64,000 nt of DNA from an uncultured Ruminococcus sp. (GCA_944415425.1 CALYBP010000001.1:1-64000); one strand, 5' to 3'. Positions 27,285 to 35,975 are shown, counted from the stretch's first letter. Numbers and translations: made by a program. Notes: generated by a model from the sequence alone, not told the origin.

Positions 27285-28649
27285 ATGTTTTCTAAAATAC
27301 TGATTGCCAACCGCGGTGAAATTGCGGTAAGAATAATTCGCGCATGCCGAGAGATGGGTATATCCACAGTTGCGATTTATTCCGAGGCGGACAAAGACGC
27401 TCTGCATGTCCAGCTTGCCGATGAGAGCTACTGCGTGGGAGGAAACAGAGTATCTGAAAGTTACCTGAATATGCCTGCTATACTTACCGTTGCCGTTGAA
27501 AGCGGCGCTCAGGCAATTCATCCGGGATACGGCCTTTTGTCCGAAAACGCAAAGTTTGTTTCGTTGTGCGAGCAGTGCAACATCAATTTCATAGGTCCCG
27601 ATTCCGAGATGATAAAATTGCTCGGAGATAAGGACAATGCCCGCAAGACCATGCGTGCGGCAGGTGTTCCGGTTACCCCGGGCTGCGATATTGTGGAAAG
27701 CGTCGAAGAAGCGGTTAAAGAGGCCGAAAAAATAGGTTTCCCGCTTTTGATTAAGGCCCGTTCGGGAGGCGGCGGAAAAGGAATACGCAAAGTTGATTCA
27801 ATGGACCAATTTGAAGAGGCGTTTCTCTCTGCTTCGGCAGAAGCAAAGGCGGCGTTCGGTGACGGAGCGTGCTACATAGAAAAATTTATTCATCCTGTTA
27901 AGCATATTGAAATGCAGCTTCTTTGCGATAAATACGGAAACACAATATGTCTGGGCGAGAGAGAATGTTCCGTACAGAGAAAAAATCAGAAGATGATTGA
28001 GGAAAGTCCGAGTCCTGCTCTTGATGAGAAAACCCGCAAAGAAATGATGATTGCGGCAGTAAAGGCTGCTAAGGCGGTAGATTATGTAAATGCGGGCACG
28101 GTTGAGTTTTTGCTCGATAAAAATAATAATTTTTATTTTATGGAAATGAACACCCGTTTGCAGGTTGAACACGGCGTTACCGAAATGGTGACAGGTCTTG
28201 ATATTGTACAGTGGCAGATAAGAATTGCCGCAGGAGCAAAGCTTACCCGCACGCAGGACAGTATTTTTACACACGGAAATGTAATTGAGTGCAGAATAAA
28301 CGCGGAAAATCCCGACAAGGATTTCCGTCCGAGCTGCGGAAGAATCAAGAGACTTCATATCCCGGGAGGCTCGTTTGTTCGTTTTGACACTGCAATTATG
28401 CAGGACTATTTTGTTCCTCCGTACTATGATTCGATGATAGGCAAACTGATTGTTCAGGCAAGGAGCAGGTCGGAAGCTATCAGGAAGATGAAAATGGCTT
28501 TGTCGGAGCTTGTTATCGACGGAATTGATATAAACCGAGATATACTTGCCGAGATTTTGTCCGACGATGAGTTTGTGAGCGGCGAATACACAACAGATTT
28601 TATGGAAGATTTTGAGCGCCGCCGCAAAAAAATGCAACAACAGCAGTAA
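27285..28649 (+). CDS. accC: biotin carboxylase subunit of acetyl-CoA carboxylase
   Basis: This ~454-residue ATP-grasp enzyme carboxylates biotin on AccB. It starts with the canonical ILIANRGEIAVRIIRACREMGI. The glycine-rich lid is RSGGGGKGIRKV (about 162-173). EMNTRLQVEHGVTEMVTG (about 286-303) carries the catalytic glutamate, arginine and metal-binding residues. Two adjacent ATGs exist at 27282 and 27285; the second has better spacing to GGAAG. Confidence 0.97.
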   Translation: MFSKILIANRGEIAVRIIRACREMGISTVAIYSEADKDALHVQLADESYCVGGNRVSESYLNMPAILTVAVESGAQAIHPGYGLLSENAKFVSLCEQCNINFIGPDSEMIKLLGDKDNARKTMRAAGVPVTPGCDIVESVEEAVKEAEKIGFPLLIKARSGGGGKGIRKVDSMDQFEEAFLSASAEAKAAFGDGACYIEKFIHPVKHIEMQLLCDKYGNTICLGERECSVQRKNQKMIEESPSPALDEKTRKEMMIAAVKAAKAVDYVNAGTVEFLLDKNNNFYFMEMNTRLQVEHGVTEMVTGLDIVQWQIRIAAGAKLTRTQDSIFTHGNVIECRINAENPDKDFRPSCGRIKRLHIPGGSFVRFDTAIMQDYFVPPYYDSMIGKLIVQARSRSEAIRKMKMALSELVIDGIDINRDILAEILSDDEFVSGEYTTDFMEDFERRRKKMQQQQ

Positions 28650-28721
28650 GTAACAGATAATAAAAATTTAAAGGGCTTTATATGCTTTATCGCACAAAAG
28701 TCAAAAGGTTATGGAGATATT

Positions 28722-29588
28722 ATGGATTTATTTTCTTTCAGAAAACCGAAAAATGAGCTTGAAGCATCATCGGATCAACAGCAGAATGTTCCGTTTGTTC
28801 CAGATGAAATGTGGATAAAATGTCCCAAGTGCAACACAATGCTCCTTACGACAGATATGGAGGAAAATCTCCGTGTATGCACAAGGTGCAATCATCATTT
28901 CAGAATGAACGCAAAGCAGAGAATAGCTATGCTTGCTGATGAGAACTCATTTTTTGAATATGATGCGGATATGGAAAGCAAAAACATCCTTGATTTTCCG
29001 GGATATGACCAAAAGCTTGAAAAAGCGAGAGCTAAAGGTTCAAAGGAGTCAGTAATCTGCGGCCGCTGCAAAATGCACGGAGTAGATGTTGTTTTGTGCG
29101 CAATGGATTCTGATTTTATGATGGGAAGTATGGGTACGGTTACAGGCGAAAAGATAACCCGTGCGTTTGAATATGCAACCGAGAAAAAACTTCCCGTTGT
29201 CGTTTGCACGGTTTCGGGAGGTGCCAGAATGCAGGAGGGTATTCTTTCCCTTATGCAAATGGCAAAAACTTCAGGTGCTGTAAAGCGCCACAGCGATGCA
29301 GGTTTGCTTTACATAACAGTTTTGACCGACCCGACAACGGGCGGCGTTACGGCGTCGTTTGCAATGGAGGGCGATATTATTCTTGCGGAGCCTGATACTC
29401 TTGTGGCATTTGCCGGTCCAAGGGTAATTGAACAAACTATGAGGCAAAAGCTTCCTAAGGATTTTCAGACCTCTGAGTTTGTTATGCAGAAAGGTTTTGT
29501 AGACGCAGTCGTAAGCAGAGATAACCTAAAGGATACATTGGTAAAACTGCTTAGAATTCACGGCTGCGGCGCTGGGGAGGCAGAATGA
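28722..29588 (+). CDS. accD: acetyl-CoA carboxyltransferase beta subunit
   Basis: This 288-residue subunit has an N-terminal four-cysteine zinc ribbon, KCPKCNTM and VCTRCNHHF (about 27-50), then the crotonase-type carboxyltransferase core. The core contains GSMGTVTGEKI and TVSGGARMQEGILSLMQMAK (about 161-182). With AccA it transfers the carboxyl group from biotin to acetyl-CoA. Its stop overlaps the accA start (ATGA). Confidence 0.97.
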   Translation: MDLFSFRKPKNELEASSDQQQNVPFVPDEMWIKCPKCNTMLLTTDMEENLRVCTRCNHHFRMNAKQRIAMLADENSFFEYDADMESKNILDFPGYDQKLEKARAKGSKESVICGRCKMHGVDVVLCAMDSDFMMGSMGTVTGEKITRAFEYATEKKLPVVVCTVSGGARMQEGILSLMQMAKTSGAVKRHSDAGLLYITVLTDPTTGGVTASFAMEGDIILAEPDTLVAFAGPRVIEQTMRQKLPKDFQTSEFVMQKGFVDAVVSRDNLKDTLVKLLRIHGCGAGEAE

Positions 29589-30370
29589 TGACAGCATATG
29601 AAAAAGTTATGGCTGCCAGGGATGCTGGTAAGCTGACATCAGTAGATTTTATAGCAAATATGTTCGGCGACAGCTTTATCGAGCTTCACGGTGACCGCAG
29701 ATTTTCCGACGACAAGGCTGTTGTATCGGGACTTGCGATGCTTTATGATATGCCCGTAACTGTAATAGGACTTGAAAAGGGCAGAAACACAAAAGAAAGA
29801 ATGGAGCGAAACTTCGGTCAAGCTCATCCTGAGGGATACCGTAAGGCGTTAAGGCTTATGAAGCAGGCAGAGAAATTTCGCCGACCGGTACTGTGTCTTG
29901 TTGATACAAGCGGAGCTTACTGCGGAATCGGCGCAGAAGAGCGCGGACAGGGTCTTGCCATTGCGGAAAATATAATGGAAATGATGACGCTGAAAACTCC
30001 TATTCTAACTATTTTAATAGGAGAGGGAGGAAGCGGCGGAGCGCTTGCTCTTGCGGTTGCGGACGAGGTGTGGATGCTTGAAAACTCAGTTTACTCTGTT
30101 ATTTCACCTGAGGGTTGCGCATCTATTCTTTGGAAAGACAGCTCAAAGGCGGCGGAGGCTGCCGAAGCCCTGAAAATGACTGCACAGGATTTATTTGACC
30201 TTGGCGTTATTGAGCGTATAATACGTCAGCCCAAAGCAGGTGATAAGGCGATGTTTGAAAGCTTAAAGCTTCTGGTAAGCCGTACATTTGAAAAAAATCT
30301 TTCTTTGTCGGATGACGAGCTTCTAAACTCAAGATACAACCGATTCAGAAAGATGGGGAACAACGTATAA
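29585..30370 (+). CDS. accA: acetyl-CoA carboxyltransferase alpha subunit
   Basis: This ~261-residue subunit contains ELHGDRRFSDDKAVVSGLA (about 33-51), DTSGAYCGIGAEERGQG (about 105-121) and the GEGGSGGALALAVADEVWM core (about 144-162). Two consecutive ATGs (29585, 29588) follow GGGGAGG, and either could be used. It is the last gene of the nine-gene fab/acc operon and is translationally coupled to accD. Confidence 0.97.
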   Translation: MMTAYEKVMAARDAGKLTSVDFIANMFGDSFIELHGDRRFSDDKAVVSGLAMLYDMPVTVIGLEKGRNTKERMERNFGQAHPEGYRKALRLMKQAEKFRRPVLCLVDTSGAYCGIGAEERGQGLAIAENIMEMMTLKTPILTILIGEGGSGGALALAVADEVWMLENSVYSVISPEGCASILWKDSSKAAEAAEALKMTAQDLFDLGVIERIIRQPKAGDKAMFESLKLLVSRTFEKNLSLSDDELLNSRYNRFRKMGNNV

Positions 30371-30401
30371 TTTTAATTTTTTTAATGCTAAAATTCTCTG
30401 A

Positions 30402-30429
30402 GGCGCCGTCGCAGATAATCAGCGGCGCC
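30402..30429 (+). terminator. probable terminator of the fab/acc operon
   Basis: A 7-bp GC-only stem GGCGCCG/CGGCGCC (30402-30408 with 30423-30429) surrounds a 14-nt loop. The tail CGCAGGGTTTGTTTTG is only partly U-rich. Confidence 0.55.
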
Positions 30430-30506
30430 CGCAGGGTTTGTTTTGATAAAAGATTGACTGCGGAAGATAGTAGTTTTTGTATAAATATAAAAGTTTAAAA
30501 AAACTA

Positions 30507-30535
30507 TTGACTTGAGCGTGTATATATGATAAAAT
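30507..30535 (+). promoter_or_regulatory. sigma-A promoter of rpmG-secE-nusG
   Basis: TTGACT (30507-30512), a 17-bp spacer and TAAAAT (30530-30535). An ~80-nt leader to rpmG follows; it contains a weak G-rich/C-rich dyad and no recognised RNA motif. Confidence 0.65.
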
Positions 30536-30618
30536 GGTTGTACCTCTGAAAGGGGCTTATTTTTTTGTGCCCTATTGAGGGAGGCTAAAATATTCCGAAA
30601 TAACCGGGAGGTGCCGTT

Positions 30619-30768
30619 ATGAGAGTTAAAATCACATTGGCCTGCACAGAGTGCAAACAGCGTAACTACAACACAATGAAGAATAAGAAAAACAGTCCCG
30701 ACAGACTTGAAATGAACAAGTACTGCCGCTTCTGCAAAAAACACACTCTTCACAAAGAAACTAAATAA
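30619..30768 (+). CDS. rpmG: 50S ribosomal protein L33
   Basis: This 49-residue protein, too short for many gene finders, opens [17 protein letters not shown] and ends [14 protein letters not shown]. The two CxxC pairs (CTEC, CRFC) mark the zinc-binding form of L33. GGGAGGTG precedes the ATG. It sits 12 nt upstream of secE in the usual rpmG-secE-nusG order. Confidence 0.97.
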   Translation: MRVKITLACTECKQRNYNTMKNKKNSPDRLEMNKYCRFCKKHTLHKETK

Positions 30769-30780
30769 TGGAGGTACATC

Positions 30781-31047
30781 ATGGCTGACAAAAAGCTTGA
30801 CGAAAAGAAAGCAGACGCCAAAAAATCTGCCAAAAAAAGCAATAAGCCTAATATGTTTAAAAGGCTTGTTAAGTACCTCGGCGCATGTAAGGGTGAGCTC
30901 AAGAAGATAACTTGGCCGACAGCAAAGGCAACAACAAAGAACTTCGGTATTGTTATCGGCGTTATAGTTGTTATGGGATTATTCCTTTTTGCTCTTGACA
31001 GAGGCTTATATGCATTGCTCGGCTTAGTTATGAACACAACTGCTTAA
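30781..31047 (+). CDS. secE: preprotein translocase subunit SecE
   Basis: This 88-residue protein has a Lys-rich N-terminus, the conserved amphipathic segment GELKKITWPTAKATTKNFGIV (about 38-58) and a single membrane helix (about 56-85). It clamps SecY in the Sec translocon. GGAGGTACATC precedes the ATG. Confidence 0.96.
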   Translation: MADKKLDEKKADAKKSAKKSNKPNMFKRLVKYLGACKGELKKITWPTAKATTKNFGIVIGVIVVMGLFLFALDRGLYALLGLVMNTTA

Positions 31048-31089
31048 ACGAGCGTTATTACTTTAACTTACGAAAGGAAGAAAGTTATA

Positions 31090-31617
31090 ATGCCTCAGTC
31101 AGAAGCTAAATGGTATGTTGTTCATACCTATTCGGGTTACGAAAACAAGGTTGCCGCAGACCTTATGACAACTGCGGAAAACAGAAATCTTCAGGATATG
31201 ATCCTTGACGTCAAGGTTCCTACCGAGACGGTCGTCGAGACTGTCGGTGACAAGACAAAAGAGGTCGAGAATAAAATATATCCGGGCTATGTTTTTGTTA
31301 AGATGGTATATACCGATGAAACATGGTATGTTGTCCGCAATATCCGCGGCTGCACAGGTTTTGTCGGACCGGGGTCAAAGCCCGTGCCGCTTACAGACGC
31401 AGAAGTATACAGAATGGGCGTTGAAACACGCAGCGTTAAGGTCTCGTACAAGGTAGGGGATTCGGTGCGTATTATTGACGGTCCGCTTGAGGATTTCGTC
31501 GGTGTTGTAGAAGAAATTGATACCGACAAAGACTATGTTCGCGTTACCGTATCTATGTTCGGACGTGAAACTCCGGTTGAGCTTGAGCTTGCTCAGGCTG
31601 AACTGATAGAAGATTAA
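31090..31617 (+). CDS. nusG: transcription elongation/termination factor NusG
   Basis: This 175-residue protein has an NGN domain starting WYVVHTYSGYENKVAADL and containing the conserved PGYVFV (about 63-68). The C-terminal KOW domain starts near VGDSVRIIDGPLEDFVGVV (about 122-140). It binds RNA polymerase and couples transcription to translation and termination. GAAAGGAAG lies upstream. The length is typical. Confidence 0.97.
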   Translation: MPQSEAKWYVVHTYSGYENKVAADLMTTAENRNLQDMILDVKVPTETVVETVGDKTKEVENKIYPGYVFVKMVYTDETWYVVRNIRGCTGFVGPGSKPVPLTDAEVYRMGVETRSVKVSYKVGDSVRIIDGPLEDFVGVVEEIDTDKDYVRVTVSMFGRETPVELELAQAELIED

Positions 31618-31629
31618 TTTTATAATAAA

Positions 31630-31647
31630 CAGCCAAACGGCTTTTTA
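31630..31647 (+). terminator. small stem-loop with U-tract after nusG
   Basis: A short AGCC-AAAC-GGCT stem is followed by TTTTATT. The 4-bp stem is likely to cause partial termination at most. Confidence 0.4.
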
Positions 31648-31668
31648 TTGGGAATATAACTGTTCCCT

Positions 31669-31709
31669 GTGGGAGGGACCCTACACAGTGGCGTCCCGCA
31701 ATTTACCAC
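31669..31709 (+). promoter_or_regulatory. L1-binding leader site upstream of rplK
   Basis: GTGGGAGG (31669-31676) and ACCAC (31705-31709) close a structure with an inner GGGAC/GTCCC stem. The same strings flank the L1 site of 23S rRNA helix 76 (GGUGGGAGG...ACCACC). L1 autoregulates the rplK-rplA mRNA by binding such mimics. The ribosome site for rplK (GGAGGTG) lies directly downstream. Confidence 0.75.
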
Positions 31710-31731
31710 GAATTTTGGAGGTGCAAACACA

Positions 31732-32157
31732 ATGGCTCAGAAGGTTGTAGGCTTAATTAAGCTGCAGATTCCCGCCGGAAAAGCTACTCCGGCACCGCCT
31801 GTTGGTCCGGCACTCGGTCAGCACGGCGTAAACATTGTTGCGTTCACAAAGGATTTTAATGAGCGTACAAAGAACGACATCGGTCTTATCATTCCTGTTG
31901 TAATCACAGTATATGCTGACCGTTCGTTTACTTTCATTACAAAGACTCCGCCCGCAGCGGTTCTTCTCAAGAAGGCTTGCGGTATAGACAGCGGCTCAGG
32001 CGTACCTAACAAGACTAAGGTTGCTCAGATTACAAAGGAGCAGATTACAAAGATCGCCGAGCAAAAGATGCCCGACCTCAACGCAGGTTCACTCGACGCA
32101 GCTATCAGCATGATTGCAGGTACTGCAAGAAGTATGGGTATTACAGTAGTTGACTAA
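31732..32157 (+). CDS. rplK: 50S ribosomal protein L11
   Basis: This 141-residue protein has the typical start [20 protein letters not shown], then [14 protein letters not shown] and a C-terminal rRNA-binding domain. The ATG at 31732 follows TTTGGAGGTG; the longer open frame would run through the leader site. Confidence 0.98.
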   Translation: MAQKVVGLIKLQIPAGKATPAPPVGPALGQHGVNIVAFTKDFNERTKNDIGLIIPVVITVYADRSFTFITKTPPAAVLLKKACGIDSGSGVPNKTKVAQITKEQITKIAEQKMPDLNAGSLDAAISMIAGTARSMGITVVD

Positions 32158-32165
32158 TTAATCCG

Positions 32166-32193
32166 GGTGGGAGGAAATTTCCGATTGACCACC
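32166..32193 (+). promoter_or_regulatory. second L1-binding mimic, upstream of rplA
   Basis: GGTGGGAGG (32166-32174) pairs through GGTGG with CCACC inside ACCACC (32188-32193), again as in 23S helix 76. It lies 20 nt ahead of the rplA start and overlaps the translation initiation region, consistent with L1 repressing its own translation. Confidence 0.72.
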
Positions 32194-32212
32194 TAACAAT
32201 GGAGGAAAACTG

Positions 32213-32908
32213 ATGAAACACGGTAAGAAATATGTTGACGCTGCTAAGCTCGTTGACAAAAGTAAATTATATGACACAACCGAGGCTCTTGACACAGTTA
32301 TAAAGACTGCAACTGCTAAGTTTGACGAAACAGTTGAGCTTCATGTAAAGCTCGGCGTTGACAGCCGTCACGCTGACCAGCAGGTAAGAGGTGCGGTTGT
32401 TCTTCCTAACGGTACAGGTAAAGACGTAAGAGTTCTTGCTATCTGCAAGGGCGCTAACGAGGATCTTGCTAAGGAAGCAGGAGCTGACTTTGTAGGCGCT
32501 GAGGATATGACACAGAAGATTCAGCAGGAAAACTGGATGGATTTTGATGTTCTTATCACAACTCCCGACTGCATGGGTCTTGTAGGTCGCCTTGGTAGAA
32601 TTCTCGGACCGAGAGGCCTTATGCCTAACCCCAAGGCAGGTACTGTTACAACCGACATTGCTAAGGCTGTTAAGGAAGCTAAAGCAGGTAAGATTGAGTA
32701 CCGTCTTGATAAAACAAACATCATTCACTGCCCGATTGGCAAGGTAAGCTTCGGCACAGACAAGCTTTGTGAGAACCTTGACACACTTATGGAAGCTGTT
32801 GTTAAGGCTAAGCCTGCTGCTGCTAAGGGTCAGTATATCCGTTCGGTAGCCGTAACATCAACGATGGGACCGAGCGTAAGAATTAACCCGACAAAGTTCG
32901 GCGCTTAA
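32213..32908 (+). CDS. rplA: 50S ribosomal protein L1
   Basis: This 231-residue two-domain protein contains [24 protein letters not shown] (split by strands, about 42-65) and the conserved [21 protein letters not shown] loop (about 125-145). It binds the 23S L1 stalk. As an autorepressor it is expected to bind the two leader mimics described upstream. GGAGGAAAA precedes the ATG. Confidence 0.98.
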   Translation: MKHGKKYVDAAKLVDKSKLYDTTEALDTVIKTATAKFDETVELHVKLGVDSRHADQQVRGAVVLPNGTGKDVRVLAICKGANEDLAKEAGADFVGAEDMTQKIQQENWMDFDVLITTPDCMGLVGRLGRILGPRGLMPNPKAGTVTTDIAKAVKEAKAGKIEYRLDKTNIIHCPIGKVSFGTDKLCENLDTLMEAVVKAKPAAAKGQYIRSVAVTSTMGPSVRINPTKFGA

Positions 32909-32923
32909 TTTACTCATTTAAGT

Positions 32924-33067
32924 TATTTGCACAATAGTGTGAATATAAATTCGCTGTTCTAAAGACAGCAGGTGCGTAAGCATAAAGGGGTATCCCACCT
33001 GCCGAGGAAGATGCAAATTACATTTTGTGTTTTTGCAGCCGTCCGAGGCTTCGGGCGGCTGTTTTTT
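32924..33067 (+). ncRNA. ribosomal protein L10 leader with attenuator
   Basis: An outer stem ATTTGCA...TGCAAAT (about 32924-33019) encloses a CTGT/ACAG-type hairpin (32954-32970) and AGGTG...CCACCTGCCGAGGA (32970-33008). This is the arrangement of the L10(L12)4-binding leader known in Firmicutes. A GC-rich terminator (about 33036-33061) with TTTTTT follows before rplJ. Bound L10-L12 complex is expected to favour termination. Confidence 0.85.
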
Positions 33068-33102
33068 ATGAACTGCGTAAAAAACATTCGGAGGTGAAAT
33101 AA

Positions 33103-33681
33103 TTGCCAAGTCAGAAAGTTTTAGAGCAGAAGAAGGCTGTTGTAGCTGAACTCGCTGAAAGACTCAAAAACTCTATCACAGGTGTGGTTGTTTGCTACGA
33201 GGGTATTAACACGGAAGATGACACAAAGCTCAGAAAAGAGCTTCGTGAAAACGATGTAAAATACACAGTAGTTAAGAACACTCTTCTTTCCCGTGCTTGT
33301 GATGAGGTTGGTCTTGAGGACATTAAGCCTGTTCTTGAAGGTACAACTGCTATCGCAACAAGTGACAGCGAGTACGCTGCCGCTGCAAGAATTCTTTGCA
33401 ACTACGCAAAGGATCACGATAACTTTAAGGTTAAATCGGGTTATCTTGACGGTGCTGTAATCGATATGGATACTATCATATCTCTTTCAAAGCTTCCGTC
33501 GAGAGACGTTCTTCTCGCAAATGTACTCGGTGCATTCCAGGCACCTATCGCTTCATTCGCTCGTGCCGTACAGGCTATTGTTGATAAGGGCGGCGTTGAG
33601 GCTTGCGCAGCAGAAGCTCCTGCTGCGGAAACAGAGGAAGCTCCTGCTGCAGAAACAGAGGAAGCTCCCGCAGCTGAATAA
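33103..33681 (+). CDS. rplJ: 50S ribosomal protein L10 with repeated acidic tail
   Basis: This 192-residue L10 anchors L7/L12 dimers to the ribosome. The core is typical (VVVCYEGINTEDDTKLRKEL and YTVVKNTLLSRA near the N-terminus). The last ~25 residues are an unusual tail made of tandem AAETEEAP units, encoded by about 2.5 copies of a 24-nt repeat. The start is TTG at 33103 after GGAGGTGAAA. The L10 leader upstream controls its expression. Confidence 0.97.
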   Translation: MPSQKVLEQKKAVVAELAERLKNSITGVVVCYEGINTEDDTKLRKELRENDVKYTVVKNTLLSRACDEVGLEDIKPVLEGTTAIATSDSEYAAAARILCNYAKDHDNFKVKSGYLDGAVIDMDTIISLSKLPSRDVLLANVLGAFQAPIASFARAVQAIVDKGGVEACAAEAPAAETEEAPAAETEEAPAAE

Positions 33682-33730
33682 GCTGTTGATTAATTAAATT
33701 TTACTATTTTTATATCGGAGGTAAATTAAA

Positions 33731-34108
33731 ATGGCATCTGAAAAAATTACTGCTATTATTGAAGAATTAAAAGGCCTCACAGTTTTGGAGCTTTCTGAGC
33801 TTGTACACGCTGTTGAGGATGAGTTTGGTGTATCCGCTGCTGCTGCTGTTGCAGTTGCAGGTCCTGTTGCTGACGGTGGTGCAGCAGCTGCTGAGCAGAC
33901 TGAGTTTGATGTTGTACTTAAGGGTGCAGGCGGAAACAAGATTGCTGTTATCAAGGTTGTTCGTGAGGTAACAGGTCTTGGTCTTAAGGAAGCTAAGGCT
34001 CTCGTAGACGAAGCTCCTAAGACACTTAAGGAAGCTGTTTCTAAGGACGATGCTGAAGCTATGAAGGCTAAGCTCGAAGAAGCAGGCGCAGAAGTAGAAT
34101 TGAAGTAA
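33731..34108 (+). CDS. rplL: 50S ribosomal protein L7/L12
   Basis: This 125-residue stalk protein has an N-terminal dimerisation helix (about 1-30), an Ala/Val/Gly-rich hinge (about 35-52) and a C-terminal factor-binding domain with [21 protein letters not shown] (about 71-91). CGGAGGTAAA precedes the ATG. It ends the operon. Confidence 0.98.
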   Translation: MASEKITAIIEELKGLTVLELSELVHAVEDEFGVSAAAAVAVAGPVADGGAAAAEQTEFDVVLKGAGGNKIAVIKVVREVTGLGLKEAKALVDEAPKTLKEAVSKDDAEAMKAKLEEAGAEVELK

Positions 34109-34125
34109 TTTTTACTGATTCTTTG

Positions 34126-34161
34126 ACGGCTGTCCGTGAGGACGGCCGTTTTTTTTTTTTT
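34126..34161 (+). terminator. intrinsic terminator of the ribosomal protein operon
   Basis: A 10-bp stem (34126-34135 with 34140-34149) closes a GTGA tetraloop and is followed by a run of 12-13 T. The T-run coincides with the edge of repeat copy C. Confidence 0.95.
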
Positions 34162-34256
34162 GCGTTATAGTAAACTGCTTGAAAACGGTCGGATAAGGAA
34201 CATTTGATAATTCAACTTGTCTGTTCAAACTACGGTCGATTTTCCCGACATTTTTA
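34157..34256 (-). repeat. dispersed intergenic repeat, copy C (reverse orientation)
   Basis: Read on the minus strand this is a diverged copy of the units at 16431-16530 and 46922-47022. The terminal hairpin GTCG...CGAC, GAACAGACAAGTTGA, ATTATCAAA, CCGAC and TTCAAGCAGTTT are kept in the same order, at roughly 70% identity. It begins in the T-run of the rplL terminator and ends in a second T-run at 34251-34255. No open frame is seen. Confidence 0.75.
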
Positions 34257-34363
34257 CACTTAATAGATATTAATTAATACAAAAGCACTTTTTACTAATA
34301 AATTATTGCTAAAACTGTAATGACGTGGTATAATTACCGTATATTAGTTAAAGGGGTGTATTT

Positions 34364-35935
34364 ATGTTTTGTAAAAATTGCGGAAACGTTCTGAATGAAA
34401 ACGACAAATTTTGCATGAAGTGCGGATGTCCTGTTGAAAATACCGGATATGTTGGTCAAGATTTTTCAACGGACAACGGAACGGCTGCTCAGCCGACACA
34501 GCAGACGGTATCTCATGTTAAAAATACTGAACAAAATTTTAATCAGGAGGTACAGCCTAATCAATGGGCAGGACAGCCTAATCAGCCGGTACAGCCGCAG
34601 CCAAAAGAGAAAAAGCCGTTTCCCGTCAAACTGGTTGCAATAATCGGCGGTGCAGTACTTGTTGTTGCAGCCATTGTGGTTACGCTCATTGTCGTATTAA
34701 ATCAGCCTAAATCAATTAAAATTACAGAAGATTACATAAAGGTTGAATTTGAAGATAACCTGCTGTATGACGGTTTTGCAAACGCTCAGTTTTCAATAGA
34801 TTATGAGAAAATTGATGACGAGCTCATACCAAAAAAGGATACAAACAAGTATGAAAATGATTTGAACTCGGTAGGAGATTGGATTGACGCAATACAGGAT
34901 TACGATGAATATCTTTTAGCATCTGAAAACAGCTTTGAACCGTTTATATATTATTGCGACATTGACGCTTATATTAAAGACTCTGAGGAGAGCAGAAAAG
35001 AAGCTGAAAATTACGCTGCCGGCGCATATCAGAATGTTAATAATATTGGCAAGGATGACGTGATTGTCGTGAAAATAACATGGTCTGACAGCACGGATGA
35101 TATTGAGTATATGGAGCTTATGGAGAAAGCACTCGGCATTTCACTTGATAAATCTGACATTGAATTTGAAATTAAAGTCAGCGATATTTTAGAGGATCAG
35201 TCAATTAACCTTAAAGAATGTGTAACTGTTGATCCTGTAAAGTATATAACCGAAAACGATCTTGTCAAAACCGACGGAATCGTTGACGGCGGACTTTGCG
35301 TTAAGATTTTGCCGTTTGAATATGAGCAGGACGGATATACCGTTAAGTCTGACGGTTCGATAAACTATGGATATTATGCTTCATATGCAAGTGTGTCGGT
35401 ATTTGACGGCGAGTCCCAAATATACTCGTTTAGGGTAAATCTCAGCGAATCGGAGGATTTAAGCGACGGCGATTTGATTACAATAAGTACCGATGAGGAA
35501 AACAGTTTGTCGAACGGAATAATTGTCAGCGCGAACAACAGCTCGTATACGGTTGTTTTAAACGAAGCTCTGACAGTTGATAAGGTGAAGAGCAATATTG
35601 ACAAAATAAAGGAACAGGCTGTAAAAATAGCCGAAGAGGATATAAGCAAACTAAGTGATGCAAGCGTTGAAAATGTATATTTTTCAGAAACAAAGGATCA
35701 AGAAAACTATTCATATCAGAATGCATTGATTTTTGTCATTAAGGGAAAGTATACTTCAATTACCGAGACAAATACCAGATATTTTGAGATTAGACTTTTC
35801 AACACATATTTAGATGGGGAAGAACTTGCTTATACAAAACAATCTTCGGGAATAGGATATTCAAAGAAAGAGGATATACAAAAGTACAGCAGTTACCTCA
35901 ACGACGAGGATTATAAGGTTACAAAAATCCAGTAA
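34364..35935 (+). CDS. zinc-ribbon membrane protein with large extracellular domain
   Basis: This 523-residue protein starts with a zinc ribbon, CKNCG...CMKCGCP (about 3-24), followed by a Gln/Pro-rich linker. One membrane helix (about 89-112, VAIIGGAVLVVAAIVVTLIVVL) is next, then a ~400-residue acidic outer region of alternating strands. Zinc-ribbon plus membrane-anchor proteins are common in clostridia, but I do not recognise the outer domain. AAGGGGTG precedes the ATG. It is transcribed alone, between the ribosomal operon and a strong terminator. Confidence 0.75.
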   Translation: MFCKNCGNVLNENDKFCMKCGCPVENTGYVGQDFSTDNGTAAQPTQQTVSHVKNTEQNFNQEVQPNQWAGQPNQPVQPQPKEKKPFPVKLVAIIGGAVLVVAAIVVTLIVVLNQPKSIKITEDYIKVEFEDNLLYDGFANAQFSIDYEKIDDELIPKKDTNKYENDLNSVGDWIDAIQDYDEYLLASENSFEPFIYYCDIDAYIKDSEESRKEAENYAAGAYQNVNNIGKDDVIVVKITWSDSTDDIEYMELMEKALGISLDKSDIEFEIKVSDILEDQSINLKECVTVDPVKYITENDLVKTDGIVDGGLCVKILPFEYEQDGYTVKSDGSINYGYYASYASVSVFDGESQIYSFRVNLSESEDLSDGDLITISTDEENSLSNGIIVSANNSSYTVVLNEALTVDKVKSNIDKIKEQAVKIAEEDISKLSDASVENVYFSETKDQENYSYQNALIFVIKGKYTSITETNTRYFEIRLFNTYLDGEELAYTKQSSGIGYSKKEDIQKYSSYLNDEDYKVTKIQ

Positions 35936-35944
35936 TTTCAACTA

Positions 35945-35975
35945 AAAAATCCACCGGCTTATCCGGTGGATTTTA
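35945..35975 (+). terminator. intrinsic terminator of the zinc-ribbon gene
   Basis: A 9-bp perfect stem ATCCACCGG/CCGGTGGAT (35949-35957 with 35963-35971) has A-rich and TTTTATT flanks. Confidence 0.9.

Noticed and set aside
27798-28640. 280-codon minus-strand open frame inside accC
   Set aside because: A shadow of the highly conserved biotin carboxylase gene; no initiation signal.
32909-33102. Small open frames in the rplA-rplJ spacer
   Set aside because: The region folds as the L10 leader and attenuator; the frames lack initiation signals.
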